A stretch of 64,000 nt of DNA from positions 62,001 through 126,000 of the forward strand of contig NZ_JBBHER010000005.1 of the NCBI RefSeq assembly GCF_037646705.1, read 5' to 3'. Source of the stretch: Pikeienuella litoralis (GTDB lineage Bacteria; Pseudomonadota; Alphaproteobacteria; Rhodobacterales; Rhodobacteraceae). The number at the start of each line of letters is the position of its first letter. The first letter of the stretch is position 1. The position numbers were made by a program, and so were the translations under genes. Shown one piece after another: positions 8,567 to 16,924 of the stretch. The notes beneath the pieces are model-generated. The model had not been told where the DNA came from and did not search any database. It saw only the letters and a list, made by a program, of their open reading frames with translations.

Positions 8567-8602
8567 GCCCCCGCCGGCCTCGCCGGCGGGGGCTTTGCTT
8601 TT
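8567..8602 (+). terminator. Rho-independent terminator of lon
   Basis: A perfect 12-bp stem, GCCCCCGCCGGC (8567-8578) with GCCGGCGGGGGC (8582-8593), has a 3-nt loop and is followed by TTTGCTTTT. It starts 34 bp after the lon stop. Confidence 0.9.
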
Positions 8603-8632
8603 CGCTCCGAACTCCGATACGTCGTCGCCCGA

Positions 8633-8708
<76 letters not shown>

Positions 8709-8935
8709 GGCCCGCTTGAACATATCGAATATCTTGCGAAGCGCGCCGAGGGTCGCCGCGCCCCCTGTTCGGCTCCAGGCTCCTTGTCTCATCGGCAAGG
8801 CGCTCCTGCCCGGGCCGGGTGGAGCGTCGACGAAAAAGGCGGGCGTTGGCGCGGATGGCGCGCCAATCCAGCCGATCGGCGCCGCACTTTTCGCGCTTCC
8901 GGAGCGCTTTCGCGATGAGGGCCGGTTTTGGCGGC

Positions 8936-8964
8936 TTGACGCGGCTTCACCCGCTCTCTAAGAA
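8936..8964 (+). promoter_or_regulatory. Sigma-70-type promoter of tRNA-Asp
   Basis: TTGACG (8936-8941), a 17-nt spacer and TAAGAA (8959-8964) place a start near 8971, about 35 bp before the mature tRNA-Asp. I see no gene in the roughly 300 bp between the two tRNAs. Confidence 0.55.
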
Positions 8965-9005
8965 CGCGCTCAACCGGATGGGTGACCGCCCTCCGGACGA
9001 GGCGA

Positions 9006-9082
9006 GCGGTTGTAGCTCAGTTGGTTAGAGTACCGGCCTGTCACGCCGGGGGTCGCGGGTTCGAGTCCCGTCAACCGCGCCA
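9006..9082 (+). tRNA. tRNA-Asp (anticodon GUC)
   Basis: This is a 77-nt tRNA with encoded CCA. The acceptor GCGGTTG (9006-9012) pairs with CAACCGC (9072-9078). The anticodon stem CCGGC/GCCGG encloses CTGTCAC, giving GTC. The discriminator base is G, as expected for tRNA-Asp. Confidence 0.96.
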
Positions 9083-9190
9083 TCGCCTCCTCCAATTTCA
9101 TTTGAAGATGAATGATTTGTGGAGAACCCGGGCGGCGCTCGGGGGCGTTTTCGCCTCTCTGTCCGCCGCCTGTTCCGCGCCGGGACTTTG

Positions 9191-9219
9191 TTGACCCATG
9201 GGCCGGGGGAGAGTAGATA
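9191..9219 (+). promoter_or_regulatory. Sigma-70-type promoter of the nuo operon
   Basis: TTGACC (9191-9196), exactly 17 nt, then TAGATA (9214-9219) closely fits the housekeeping consensus. The start would be near 9226, about 45 bp before the nuoA ATG. It is the only convincing promoter I see for the whole run through rnj. Confidence 0.7.
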
Positions 9220-9269
9220 CGGCCGCAGATGTGCTGCACTGCACGATGCGCTGGGAAAAGGGGCTCGCC

Positions 9270-9635
9270 ATGGACGATCTCTTGCGGGAGTATCTGCCGA
9301 TACTCGTTTTTCTCGGCGTCGCGATCGGGCTCGGTCTGGTTCTTATGCTGGCGGCGGTCGTTCTTGCGGTGAGGCGGCCCGATCCGGAAAAGACCTCGGC
9401 CTATGAATGCGGCTTCAACGCTTTCGACGATGCGCGGATGAAATTCGACGTTCGCTTCTATCTCGTCGCCATTCTCTTTATCATTTTCGATCTTGAGGTC
9501 GCGTTTCTTTTCCCTTGGGCGGTCAGCCTTCAGGATATCGGCGATTTCGGCTTCTGGTCGATGATCGTCTTTCTTGGCGTGCTGACGACCGGATTCGCCT
9601 ATGAATGGAAGAAAGGGGCGCTGGAATGGCAGTAA
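9270..9635 (+). CDS. nuoA: NADH-quinone oxidoreductase subunit A
   Basis: This 121-residue membrane subunit of complex I has three hydrophobic segments (about 9-31, 63-83 and 90-112). The loop between the first two carries the conserved KTSAYECGFNAF, the mobile loop next to the quinone channel. The ATG at 9270 was chosen over an upstream in-frame ATG at 9198 because MDDLLREYLPIL is the family start and AAAAGGGG lies 6-13 bp upstream. It is the first gene of nuoA-N and overlaps nuoB by 10 bp. Confidence 0.95.
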   Translation: MDDLLREYLPILVFLGVAIGLGLVLMLAAVVLAVRRPDPEKTSAYECGFNAFDDARMKFDVRFYLVAILFIIFDLEVAFLFPWAVSLQDIGDFGFWSMIVFLGVLTTGFAYEWKKGALEWQ

Positions 9636-10159
9636 GCACCGGGGCGCTCCAGGCGGGCGCCGACAAGGACGTCCTCGCGGGTAATCTGTCCGACGAGTTG
9701 ACGGATAAAGGGTACCTGCTGACCTCGGCGGAGGATCTGGTGAACTGGGCCCGCACGGGCTCGCTCTTCTGGATGACCTTCGGGCTGGCCTGCTGCGCCG
9801 TCGAAATGATGCAGGTCTCGATGCCGCGCTACGATATCGAGCGGTTCGGATTCGCGCCCCGGGCCAGCCCGCGGCAGTCGGATGTGATGATCGTCGCCGG
9901 CACGCTGACGAACAAGATGGCTCCCGCGCTCCGCAAGGTCTACGACCAGATGCCGGAGCCGCGCTATGTCATCTCGATGGGCTCCTGCGCGAATGGCGGC
10001 GGCTATTACCACTACAGCTATTCGGTCGTGCGGGGCTGCGACCGAGTCGTGCCGGTCGATATCTATGTTCCCGGCTGCCCGCCGACGGCGGAGGCGCTGC
10101 TCTATGGCGTTCTGCAATTGCAGAAGAAGATTCGCCGCACTGGAACCATCGTCCGGTAG
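9626..10159 (+). CDS. nuoB: NADH-quinone oxidoreductase subunit B (N2 cluster)
   Basis: This 177-residue peripheral subunit carries the terminal [4Fe-4S] cluster N2, which passes electrons to quinone. The ligands are visible in GLACCAVEM, SMGSCANGGGYY and YVPGCPPTAEA. The ATG at 9626 (MAVSTGALQ) is used because GAAAGGGG precedes it by about 10 bp. An in-frame ATG at 9605 lies deeper in nuoA. The 10-bp overlap with nuoA suggests coupled translation. Confidence 0.96.
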   Translation: MAVSTGALQAGADKDVLAGNLSDELTDKGYLLTSAEDLVNWARTGSLFWMTFGLACCAVEMMQVSMPRYDIERFGFAPRASPRQSDVMIVAGTLTNKMAPALRKVYDQMPEPRYVISMGSCANGGGYYHYSYSVVRGCDRVVPVDIYVPGCPPTAEALLYGVLQLQKKIRRTGTIVR

Positions 10160-10168
10160 GAGAGAGAC

Positions 10169-10774
10169 ATGAGCGAAGCTCTCATCGAGCTCAGCGACCT
10201 GATCGAGGCCGCGAAGGGCGATCTTGTGACGGCCAGCGCCGTCGTCAACGGCGAGTTGACGCTGACGACGACCCCTCGCTCGATTCTCGAGTTGCTGGAA
10301 TATCTGAAGACCAACGGCGCCTGCCAGTTCACGACGCTGATCGATATCTGCGGGGTCGATTACCCCGAGCGCGAGAAGCGGTTCGAGGTGGTCTATCATC
10401 TGCTTTCGATGCGGCAGAATCAGCGGATCCGGCTTCGCCTCTCCGTGGCGGAGGAGGAGTTCGTCCCGTCCTGCGTCGAGCTTCACCCGTCGGCCGACTG
10501 GTTCGAGCGCGAAGTGTTCGACATGTATGGCGTGATGTTCTCCGGCCATCCCGATCTTCGCCGCATCCTTACGGATTACGGGTTTCGCGGCTATCCGCTC
10601 CGGAAGGATTTTCCGACCACCGGCTATGTCGAGGTGCGCTACGACGAAGAGCAGAAGCGCGTCGTCTACGAGCCGGTGACATTGGTCCAGGATTATCGCC
10701 TCTTTGATTTCATGAGCCCGTGGGAGGGAGCGGAATACGTGCTCCCCGGCGACGAGAAGACGGGGGCCGCGTGA
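10169..10774 (+). CDS. nuoC: NADH-quinone oxidoreductase subunit C
   Basis: This is a 201-residue peripheral subunit of the 30-kDa family that packs on NuoD in the hydrophilic arm. The family signature is seen as ELHPSADWFEREVFDMYGV, followed by RRILTDYGFRGYPLRKDFP. It is a separate gene here, not fused to nuoD as in E. coli, and is typical of alphaproteobacteria. GGAGAGAGAC precedes the ATG. Its stop shares one base with the nuoD start (TGATG). Confidence 0.96.
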   Translation: MSEALIELSDLIEAAKGDLVTASAVVNGELTLTTTPRSILELLEYLKTNGACQFTTLIDICGVDYPEREKRFEVVYHLLSMRQNQRIRLRLSVAEEEFVPSCVELHPSADWFEREVFDMYGVMFSGHPDLRRILTDYGFRGYPLRKDFPTTGYVEVRYDEEQKRVVYEPVTLVQDYRLFDFMSPWEGAEYVLPGDEKTGAA

Positions 10775-11979
10775 TGGACGGCGAATTGGCGACTGCGGAG
10801 CAGCGCATCCGCAACTTCAACATCAACTTCGGCCCGCAACATCCTGCGGCCCATGGCGTCTTGCGGCTTGTTCTGGAGCTGGACGGTGAGGTTGTCGAGC
10901 GGGTGGACCCGCATATCGGCCTCCTTCATCGCGGCACCGAGAAGCTGATGGAGAGCCGGACCTATCTCCAGAATCTGCCGTATTTCGATCGGCTGGACTA
11001 CGTCGCTCCGATGAATCAGGAGCACGCGTGGTGCCTCGCCATCGAGAAGTTGACGGGGGTCGAGGTGCCGCGCCGCGGATCGCTGATCCGGATTCTCTAC
11101 AGCGAGATCGGGCGGATCCTGAGCCATCTTCTCAATGTGACCACGCAGGCGATGGATGTCGGCGCGCTCACGCCTCCGCTCTGGGGGTTCGAAGAGCGTG
11201 AGAAGTTGATGGGGTTCTATGAGCGCGCCTGCGGAGCCCGGCTCCATAGCGCGTATTTCCGGCCCGGCGGGGTTCATCTCGATCTGCCGGACGAGCTTTG
11301 CGACGATATCTGGCAGTGGACCGAGGAGTTCCCGCAGGTTCTCGATGACATCGAAGGGCTGCTGACCGACAATCGCATCTTCAAGCAGCGGAATGTCGAT
11401 ATCGGCGTCGTCAGCATTGAAGAGGCGCAGGCTTACGGATTCTCGGGCGTCATGGTTCGCGGCTCGGGTTGGGCCTGGGATCTCCGCCGGGCGCAGCCCT
11501 ATGAGCTCTACAACGAGTTCGACTTCCTGATTCCGGTCGGCAAGAACGGCGACTGTTTCGATCGTTATGTCTGCCGCGTCGACGAGATGCATGAGAGCGT
11601 GAAGATCATACGCCAGGCTCTTGAAAAGATGGATCAATGCAAGGGCACGCCGGTCATCACGCGAGATGGGAAGATCGCGCCGCCGAGACGGGCGGAGATG
11701 AAGCGGTCGATGGAGGCGTTGATCCATCACTTCAAGCTCTACACCGAAGGCTTTCACGTGCCTGAAGGCGAGGTCTACGCCGCGGTCGAGGCGCCGAAGG
11801 GGGAGTTTGGCGTCTATCTGGTGTCGGATGGCGGCAACAAGCCGTACCGCGCGAAGATCCGGGCTCCCGGATTCCCGCATCTCGCGGCGATGGATCATTT
11901 GTGCTCAGGGCATTTGTTGGCGGATGTCAGCGCCATCATCGGTTCGCTGGATATCGTGTTCGGGGAGATTGACCGCTGA
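10774..11979 (+). CDS. nuoD: NADH-quinone oxidoreductase subunit D
   Basis: This 401-residue 49-kDa subunit forms the quinone-binding site with NuoB. Conserved NFGPQHPAAHGVLR lies near the start (about 17-30), with HRGTEKLMES, RLDYVAPMNQEHAW and the C-terminal SLDIVFGEIDR end. The start at MDGELATAEQ directly overlaps the nuoC stop. A longer in-frame start at 10720 inside nuoC is unlikely. The length is normal. Confidence 0.96.
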   Translation: MDGELATAEQRIRNFNINFGPQHPAAHGVLRLVLELDGEVVERVDPHIGLLHRGTEKLMESRTYLQNLPYFDRLDYVAPMNQEHAWCLAIEKLTGVEVPRRGSLIRILYSEIGRILSHLLNVTTQAMDVGALTPPLWGFEEREKLMGFYERACGARLHSAYFRPGGVHLDLPDELCDDIWQWTEEFPQVLDDIEGLLTDNRIFKQRNVDIGVVSIEEAQAYGFSGVMVRGSGWAWDLRRAQPYELYNEFDFLIPVGKNGDCFDRYVCRVDEMHESVKIIRQALEKMDQCKGTPVITRDGKIAPPRRAEMKRSMEALIHHFKLYTEGFHVPEGEVYAAVEAPKGEFGVYLVSDGGNKPYRAKIRAPGFPHLAAMDHLCSGHLLADVSAIIGSLDIVFGEIDR

Positions 11980-13016
11980 TGCTTCGTAGCCTCCACCACG
12001 TTCAGCCCGAAAGCTTCGCCTTCACGCCCGAGAACTTGAAATGGGCCCAGGCGCAGATTGCGAAATACCCGGAAGGCCGGCAGGCGTCCGCGGTCATTCC
12101 GATCCTGTGGCGCGCGCAGGAGCAGGAGGGCTGGGTCACCCGGCCGATGATCGAGGTCGTGGGAAAGATGCTCGGCATGGCGAATATTCGCGTGCTCGAG
12201 GTCGCGACGTTCTACTATCAGTTTCATCTGCAACCCGTCGGAGCGATCGCGCATTTCCAGATCTGCGGGACGACATCCTGCATGATCTGCGGCGCCGAGG
12301 ATCTGGTCGCGGTCTGCCGCGAGAAGATCGCGCCAAACCCGAATCAGCTTTCGCCCGACGGCAAATTCTCCTGGGAGGAGGTCGAGTGCATCGGCGCCTG
12401 CTCAAATGCGCCGGTGGCTCAGATCGGCAAGGATTATTACGAGGATCTGACGGCGGCGCGGTTCGCGGAGATCATCGATGAGTTCGGGGCCGGAAAGACG
12501 CCGACGCCGGGCCCGCAGAACGGCCGCTACGCGTCGGAGCCGATAACCGGCCTCACGTCTCTGATGATCCCCGAGGCCGAACGGGTCGCCGAGAACGCGT
12601 CGAAGGAGCTCGCGCGGCTCCTGGACGACACCTCAAAGCGGATCACCGACGGACGCGGCATGGACCGGACGGCGGCCCGCAAGATGAAACAGGCGCAGGA
12701 CGCGTCGGCGGATGAAGCGAAGCCCGCTGACGAGCCGAAAGCGCCGCAGGAGGCGGCGGCCCAGGCCGCCGCGCCCGGCGACGGCCCGCCGACGCTGAAG
12801 GCCGCGCGCGAAGGCGGCGCCGACGACCTCAAGAGGATCAAGGGCATCGGCCCGAAGCTTGAGGCTCTTCTTAACGAGATGGGCATTTTCCATTTCGACC
12901 AGATCGCGAACTGGACCCCGGCGGATGTCGCCTGGGTGGGGGAGCGCCTGGACTTCCATGGACGCGTCGAGCGCGAAGACTGGATCGGGCAGGCGAAGGC
13001 TCTGGCGGATGAATGA
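11979..13016 (+). CDS. nuoE: NADH-quinone oxidoreductase subunit E with long C-terminal extension
   Basis: Residues about 1-185 are a normal 24-kDa subunit. The [2Fe-2S] N1a ligands lie in CGTTSCMICGAEDL and ECIGACSNAPVAQI. After this there is a low-complexity Ala/Pro/Glu/Lys linker (about 190-280). A C-terminal domain of about 60 residues then begins LKRIKGIGPKLEALLNEMGI, which resembles a helix-hairpin-helix fold of the kind seen in DNA-binding or ribosomal proteins. The total of 345 residues is about twice the usual length. Such tails occur in NuoE of other Rhodobacterales, and their role is not known to me. It overlaps nuoD by one base. Confidence 0.93.
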   Translation: MLRSLHHVQPESFAFTPENLKWAQAQIAKYPEGRQASAVIPILWRAQEQEGWVTRPMIEVVGKMLGMANIRVLEVATFYYQFHLQPVGAIAHFQICGTTSCMICGAEDLVAVCREKIAPNPNQLSPDGKFSWEEVECIGACSNAPVAQIGKDYYEDLTAARFAEIIDEFGAGKTPTPGPQNGRYASEPITGLTSLMIPEAERVAENASKELARLLDDTSKRITDGRGMDRTAARKMKQAQDASADEAKPADEPKAPQEAAAQAAAPGDGPPTLKAAREGGADDLKRIKGIGPKLEALLNEMGIFHFDQIANWTPADVAWVGERLDFHGRVEREDWIGQAKALADE

Positions 13017-13051
13017 GACGGGTTCCCCCGTTTCTGTGAAGGAATGACCTA

Positions 13052-14347
13052 ATGCTGGATGACAAGGACCGCATCTTCACCAACCTTTACGGGATGCATG
13101 ACCGCTCCCTGAAGGGCGCCCTTGCACGCGGGCATTGGGATGGAACGGCGGAGATCATTCAGCGAGGGCGCGACAAGATCATCGCGGAGATGAAGGAATC
13201 CGGTCTTCGCGGACGTGGCGGGGCCGGGTTTCCGACCGGGCTGAAATGGTCCTTCATGCCGAAGGAATCGGATGGCCGCCCCTCCTATCTGGTGGTCAAC
13301 GCGGACGAATCGGAGCCCGGCACCTGCAAGGACCGGGAGATCATGCGCCATGATCCGCATACGCTGATCGAAGGCTCGCTGATCGCCGGTTTCGCGATGG
13401 GCGCGCATGTCTGCTACATCTATCTCCGCGGCGAATATATCCGCGAGCGCGAGGCGCTGCAGGCCGCGATCGACGAATGTTACGATGCGGGCCTCCTGGG
13501 GCCGAACGCGGCGAAATCCGGCTGGGATTTCGACATTCATCTTCATCACGGCGCCGGGGCGTATATCTGCGGCGAGGAGACCGCGCTGCTTGAAAGCCTC
13601 GAGGGCAAGAAGGGAATGCCGCGGCTGAAGCCGCCGTTTCCGGCGAACACCGGGCTTTACGGCTGCCCGACCACGGTCAACAACGTGGAATCCATCGCCG
13701 TCGCGCCGACGATCCTGCGCCGCGGCGCCGGGTGGTTCTCGAATTTCGGCCGCCCGAACAATGCGGGCACCAAGATTTTTGCGATCTCCGGCCATGTGAA
13801 CGCGCCCTGCGTCGTCGAGGAGGAGATGTCGATCACGCTTCGCGAGTTGCTGGACCGCCATTGCGGCGGCGTTCGCGGCGGGTGGGACAACCTTCAAGCG
13901 GTGATCCCGGGCGGGTCGTCGGTGCCGCTGCTGCCGGCCTCGATCTGCGACGATGCGATCATGGATTTCGACTGGCTGAAGGAGCAGAAATCCGGCCTTG
14001 GCACGGCGGCGGTGATCGTGATGGACAAGTCGGTCGACGTGATCAAGGCGATCTGGCGGATTTCGGCCTTCTACAAGCATGAAAGCTGCGGCCAGTGCAC
14101 GCCCTGCCGGGAGGGCACCGGCTGGATGATGCGGGTGATGGAGCGTCTGGTGACGGGCGACGCCGCGATCGAGGAGATCGACATGCTGCAGGAGGTCACC
14201 ACCCAGGTGGAGGGGCACACGATCTGCGCGCTCGGCGACGCCGCGGCCTGGCCGATCCAGGGGTTGATCCGGCATTTCCGGGACGAGATCGAAGACAGGA
14301 TAAAAGCGAAGCAGCGGGGCCGCGTCAGCGCGCTGGCGGCGGAGTAA
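13052..14347 (+). CDS. nuoF: NADH-quinone oxidoreductase subunit F (NADH- and FMN-binding)
   Basis: This 431-residue 51-kDa subunit oxidises NADH. The FMN/NADH site is seen as GLRGRGGAGFPTGLKW, NADESEPGTCKDRE and AYICGEETALLES. The N3 [4Fe-4S] ligands are in ESCGQCTPCREGTGW plus a later Cys in HTICALGDAAAW. GAAGGAATGACCTA provides an RBS about 9 bp before the ATG. It works with NuoE and NuoG in the electron-input module. Confidence 0.97.
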   Translation: MLDDKDRIFTNLYGMHDRSLKGALARGHWDGTAEIIQRGRDKIIAEMKESGLRGRGGAGFPTGLKWSFMPKESDGRPSYLVVNADESEPGTCKDREIMRHDPHTLIEGSLIAGFAMGAHVCYIYLRGEYIREREALQAAIDECYDAGLLGPNAAKSGWDFDIHLHHGAGAYICGEETALLESLEGKKGMPRLKPPFPANTGLYGCPTTVNNVESIAVAPTILRRGAGWFSNFGRPNNAGTKIFAISGHVNAPCVVEEEMSITLRELLDRHCGGVRGGWDNLQAVIPGGSSVPLLPASICDDAIMDFDWLKEQKSGLGTAAVIVMDKSVDVIKAIWRISAFYKHESCGQCTPCREGTGWMMRVMERLVTGDAAIEEIDMLQEVTTQVEGHTICALGDAAAWPIQGLIRHFRDEIEDRIKAKQRGRVSALAAE

Positions 14348-14352
14348 GGGCG

Positions 14353-14484
14353 ATGCGCAGCGGCGAAGGCGAGTATTCGGGCCGCCGTCCGGCGGGCCGC
14401 GACGGCGCGGGGCGGGCGGCCCGCTTCGAGACGTTTGGCTCGCCCCTTGCGACGAGCGCGCCGGCGATGAACGAGGTTAACTGA
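14353..14484 (+). CDS. Small ORF between nuoF and nuoG (doubtful)
   Basis: This is a 43-codon frame, MRSGEGEYSGRRPAGRDG onward, that begins 5 bp after nuoF and ends in TGATG overlapping the nuoG start. It is Arg/Gly-rich, with no recognisable domain. The exact fit between two genes could mean it is translated and couples nuoG, or it may simply be spacer with no stop in that frame. I do not recognise it. Confidence 0.3.
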   Translation: MRSGEGEYSGRRPAGRDGAGRAARFETFGSPLATSAPAMNEVN

Positions 14485-16505
14485 TGAGCGATCTTCGCAA
14501 ACTGAAAGTCGACGGCGTCGAGATCGAGGTCCCGGGAGCGATGAATCTGCTTCAGGCCTGCGAGGAGGCGGGGAAGGAGATTCCGCGCTTCTGCTATCAC
14601 GAACGGCTCTCCATCGCCGGAAACTGCCGGATGTGCCTCGTCGAAGTGAAGGGGGGGCCGCCGAAACCCACCGCGTCCTGCGCGATGCAGGTGCGCGATC
14701 TTCGTCCGGGCCCCGACGGGGAGCCGCCGGAGGTCTTCACCACGACGCCGATGGTGAAAAAGGCGCGCGAGGGGGTGATGGAGTTCCTGCTCATCAATCA
14801 CCCGCTGGATTGCCCGATCTGCGATCAGGGCGGCGAGTGCGACCTGCAGGATCAGGCGATGGCCTACGGCGTCGATTTCTCGCGCTACCGCGAGCCGAAA
14901 CGCGCGCTCAAGAATCCCGATCTCGGTCCGCTGGTCGGAACCCAGATGACGCGCTGTATCTATTGCACCCGCTGCGTGCGGTTCACCACCGAGGTCGCCG
15001 GCATCAACCAGATGGGCATGATCGGGCGCGGCGAGGATGCGGCGATCACCTCCTATCTCGAGGCCGGACTAGAGAGCGAGATGCAGGGCAATGTGGTCGA
15101 TCTTTGCCCGGTCGGCGCGCTGACCAACAAGCCTTACGCCTTCACCGCCCGGCCCTGGGAGCTGACGAAGACCGAGAGCATCGACGTGATGGACGCGCTC
15201 GGCTCGAACATCCGCGTCGATGTGCGCGGGCGTGAGGTGATGCGGATTCTGCCGCGCAATCATGACGGCGTGAACGAGGAATGGATCGCCGACAAGGCGC
15301 GGCATATCTGCGACGGGCTGCGCCGCCAGCGGCTGGACAAGCCCTATATTCGCGAAAACGGCAAATTGCGCCCGGCGACCTGGGCGGAGGCGCTCGGCGT
15401 GACCGCGAAGGCGATGAAGGCGGGCAAGGTCGCGGCGATCGCGGGCGATCTCGCGCCGGTCGAGGCGATCTGGAGCCTGAAAGAGCTGACCGAAGGTCTC
15501 GGCGGGGCGGTCGAATGCCGCACCGACGGCGCGGCGCTGCCGGAGGGAAACCGCTCCGGCTATGTCGGCTCGGCCTCGATCGCCGATATCGACGACGCGA
15601 AGATGATCCTGCTGATCGGAACCAATCCCCGGATCGAGTCGCCGGTTCTGAACGCCCGCATCCGCAAGGCGTGGCTGAATGGCGCCGAGGTGGCGCTGAT
15701 CGGCGAGAAGGTGGACCTCACCTATGAGTATCACCATGCGGGGGCCGGCCCGGCGAGCCTGAACGAGATGATCAAGGACGGGGTCTCCGACGAGACGCAG
15801 GCGAAGAAGACCCTGGTCATCGTCGGGCAGGGCGCGCTCACGCGTGAAGACGGCGCCGCCGTGCTTGGCGCGGCGATGAAGATGGCCGAGGTGTCCGGCT
15901 CCGGATTCATGGTCCTTCACACCGCGGCCGCGCGGGTCGGCGCGCTGGATGTCGGATTCACGACGCCGGGCGGGATGCCGGCCGCGCTGGACGGCGCCGC
16001 CGTGGTCTACAATCTCGGCGCGGACGAGGTCGACATGCCCGACGGCGCCTTCGTCATCTATCATGGCAGCCACGGCGATCGGGGCGCGCATCGCGCGGAT
16101 GTGATCCTGCCGGGCGCCGCCTACACCGAGCAATCGGGGATCTTCGTCAACACCGAGGGGCGCGCGCAACTGGCCGACCGCGCCGGGTTCCCGCCGGGAG
16201 AGGCGAAGGAGGATTGGGCGATCCTGCGGGCGCTTTCGGCGGAACTGGGCGCGACGCAGGGCTGGAACAGCCTTCACCAGCTTCGCGCCGCGCTTTTCGA
16301 GGCGTATCCGCATCTTGGCCGGATCGATGAAATCGCGCCGACGGAGTGGAACGCCGTCGCGCCGGGAGAAATGGGCGCGGCGCCATTCACCTCGGCGATC
16401 AAGGATCACTACCTGACCAACCCGATCGCACGCGCTTCGGCGCTCATGGCTGAGCTTTCGCGGTTGGCGAAAGAGCGCGCCGCGGCGAAACTGGCCGCTG
16501 AATGA
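14484..16505 (+). CDS. nuoG: NADH-quinone oxidoreductase subunit G
   Basis: This 673-residue 75-kDa subunit has the N-terminal [2Fe-2S] domain (CYHERLSIAGNCRMCLVEV split as CYHERLSIAG and NCRMCLVEV). The [4Fe-4S] ligands HPLDCPICDQGGECDLQD, CIYCTRCVRF and VVDLCPVGALTNKPY follow. The large C-terminal domain is molybdopterin-oxidoreductase-like but inactive, as usual. It carries electrons along the peripheral arm. The start overlaps the small upstream ORF, and the stop overlaps the lipoprotein gene by ATGA. Confidence 0.97.
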   Translation: MSDLRKLKVDGVEIEVPGAMNLLQACEEAGKEIPRFCYHERLSIAGNCRMCLVEVKGGPPKPTASCAMQVRDLRPGPDGEPPEVFTTTPMVKKAREGVMEFLLINHPLDCPICDQGGECDLQDQAMAYGVDFSRYREPKRALKNPDLGPLVGTQMTRCIYCTRCVRFTTEVAGINQMGMIGRGEDAAITSYLEAGLESEMQGNVVDLCPVGALTNKPYAFTARPWELTKTESIDVMDALGSNIRVDVRGREVMRILPRNHDGVNEEWIADKARHICDGLRRQRLDKPYIRENGKLRPATWAEALGVTAKAMKAGKVAAIAGDLAPVEAIWSLKELTEGLGGAVECRTDGAALPEGNRSGYVGSASIADIDDAKMILLIGTNPRIESPVLNARIRKAWLNGAEVALIGEKVDLTYEYHHAGAGPASLNEMIKDGVSDETQAKKTLVIVGQGALTREDGAAVLGAAMKMAEVSGSGFMVLHTAAARVGALDVGFTTPGGMPAALDGAAVVYNLGADEVDMPDGAFVIYHGSHGDRGAHRADVILPGAAYTEQSGIFVNTEGRAQLADRAGFPPGEAKEDWAILRALSAELGATQGWNSLHQLRAALFEAYPHLGRIDEIAPTEWNAVAPGEMGAAPFTSAIKDHYLTNPIARASALMAELSRLAKERAAAKLAAE

Positions 16506-16924
16506 GCGCCGCCCACATCCTGGCCGCGCTCGCCGCGCTGATGCTGGCCGGGTGCGCCGCCGCGCCGCGCGCCGCGGCGCCCGTGGCCGCGGCGCCGGCC
16601 GCGCCCGCGCTGCAGGTGACGAACGGCGATGGCGTGATCCATGTCAGCGGCCCGGCGGCGCATGAGGATGCGCTCGCCGCGCATCATTGCGCGGCGGCGA
16701 AGCGCGCGCGCCTGTTGGGCGCCGGCGCGCTCGTATGGGACGGGGGCGTCGCCAAGAGGGACGCCACGGGCGATGGCGTGGCCGCCGATCTGGTCTATCA
16801 GATCAGCGGCGCGCCCGGAGCCGTCACCTCCGGCGCGGCGCCGGCGGACAGGCGGGCGGCCGCGGTGGGCGATTGGCTTATCTACTGCGACGAAGCGGGA
16901 ATTCCGCGGGAAGGTGAGGCGTAA
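16502..16924 (+). CDS. Small lipoprotein of unknown role inside the nuo operon
   Basis: This 140-residue protein has a lipoprotein signal: a hydrophobic start (HILAALAALM) and lipobox LAGC, with Cys at about residue 19. An Ala/Pro linker then leads to a globular part with VIHVSGPAAHEDALAAHHC and GDWLIYCDEAG. It is locked between nuoG and nuoH by 4-bp and 1-bp overlaps, so it must be translated with complex I genes. An export-and-anchor role is supported by the signal. A part in complex I assembly or stability is only inferred. I recognise no family. Confidence 0.72.
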   Translation: MSAAHILAALAALMLAGCAAAPRAAAPVAAAPAAPALQVTNGDGVIHVSGPAAHEDALAAHHCAAAKRARLLGAGALVWDGGVAKRDATGDGVAADLVYQISGAPGAVTSGAAPADRRAAAVGDWLIYCDEAGIPREGEA

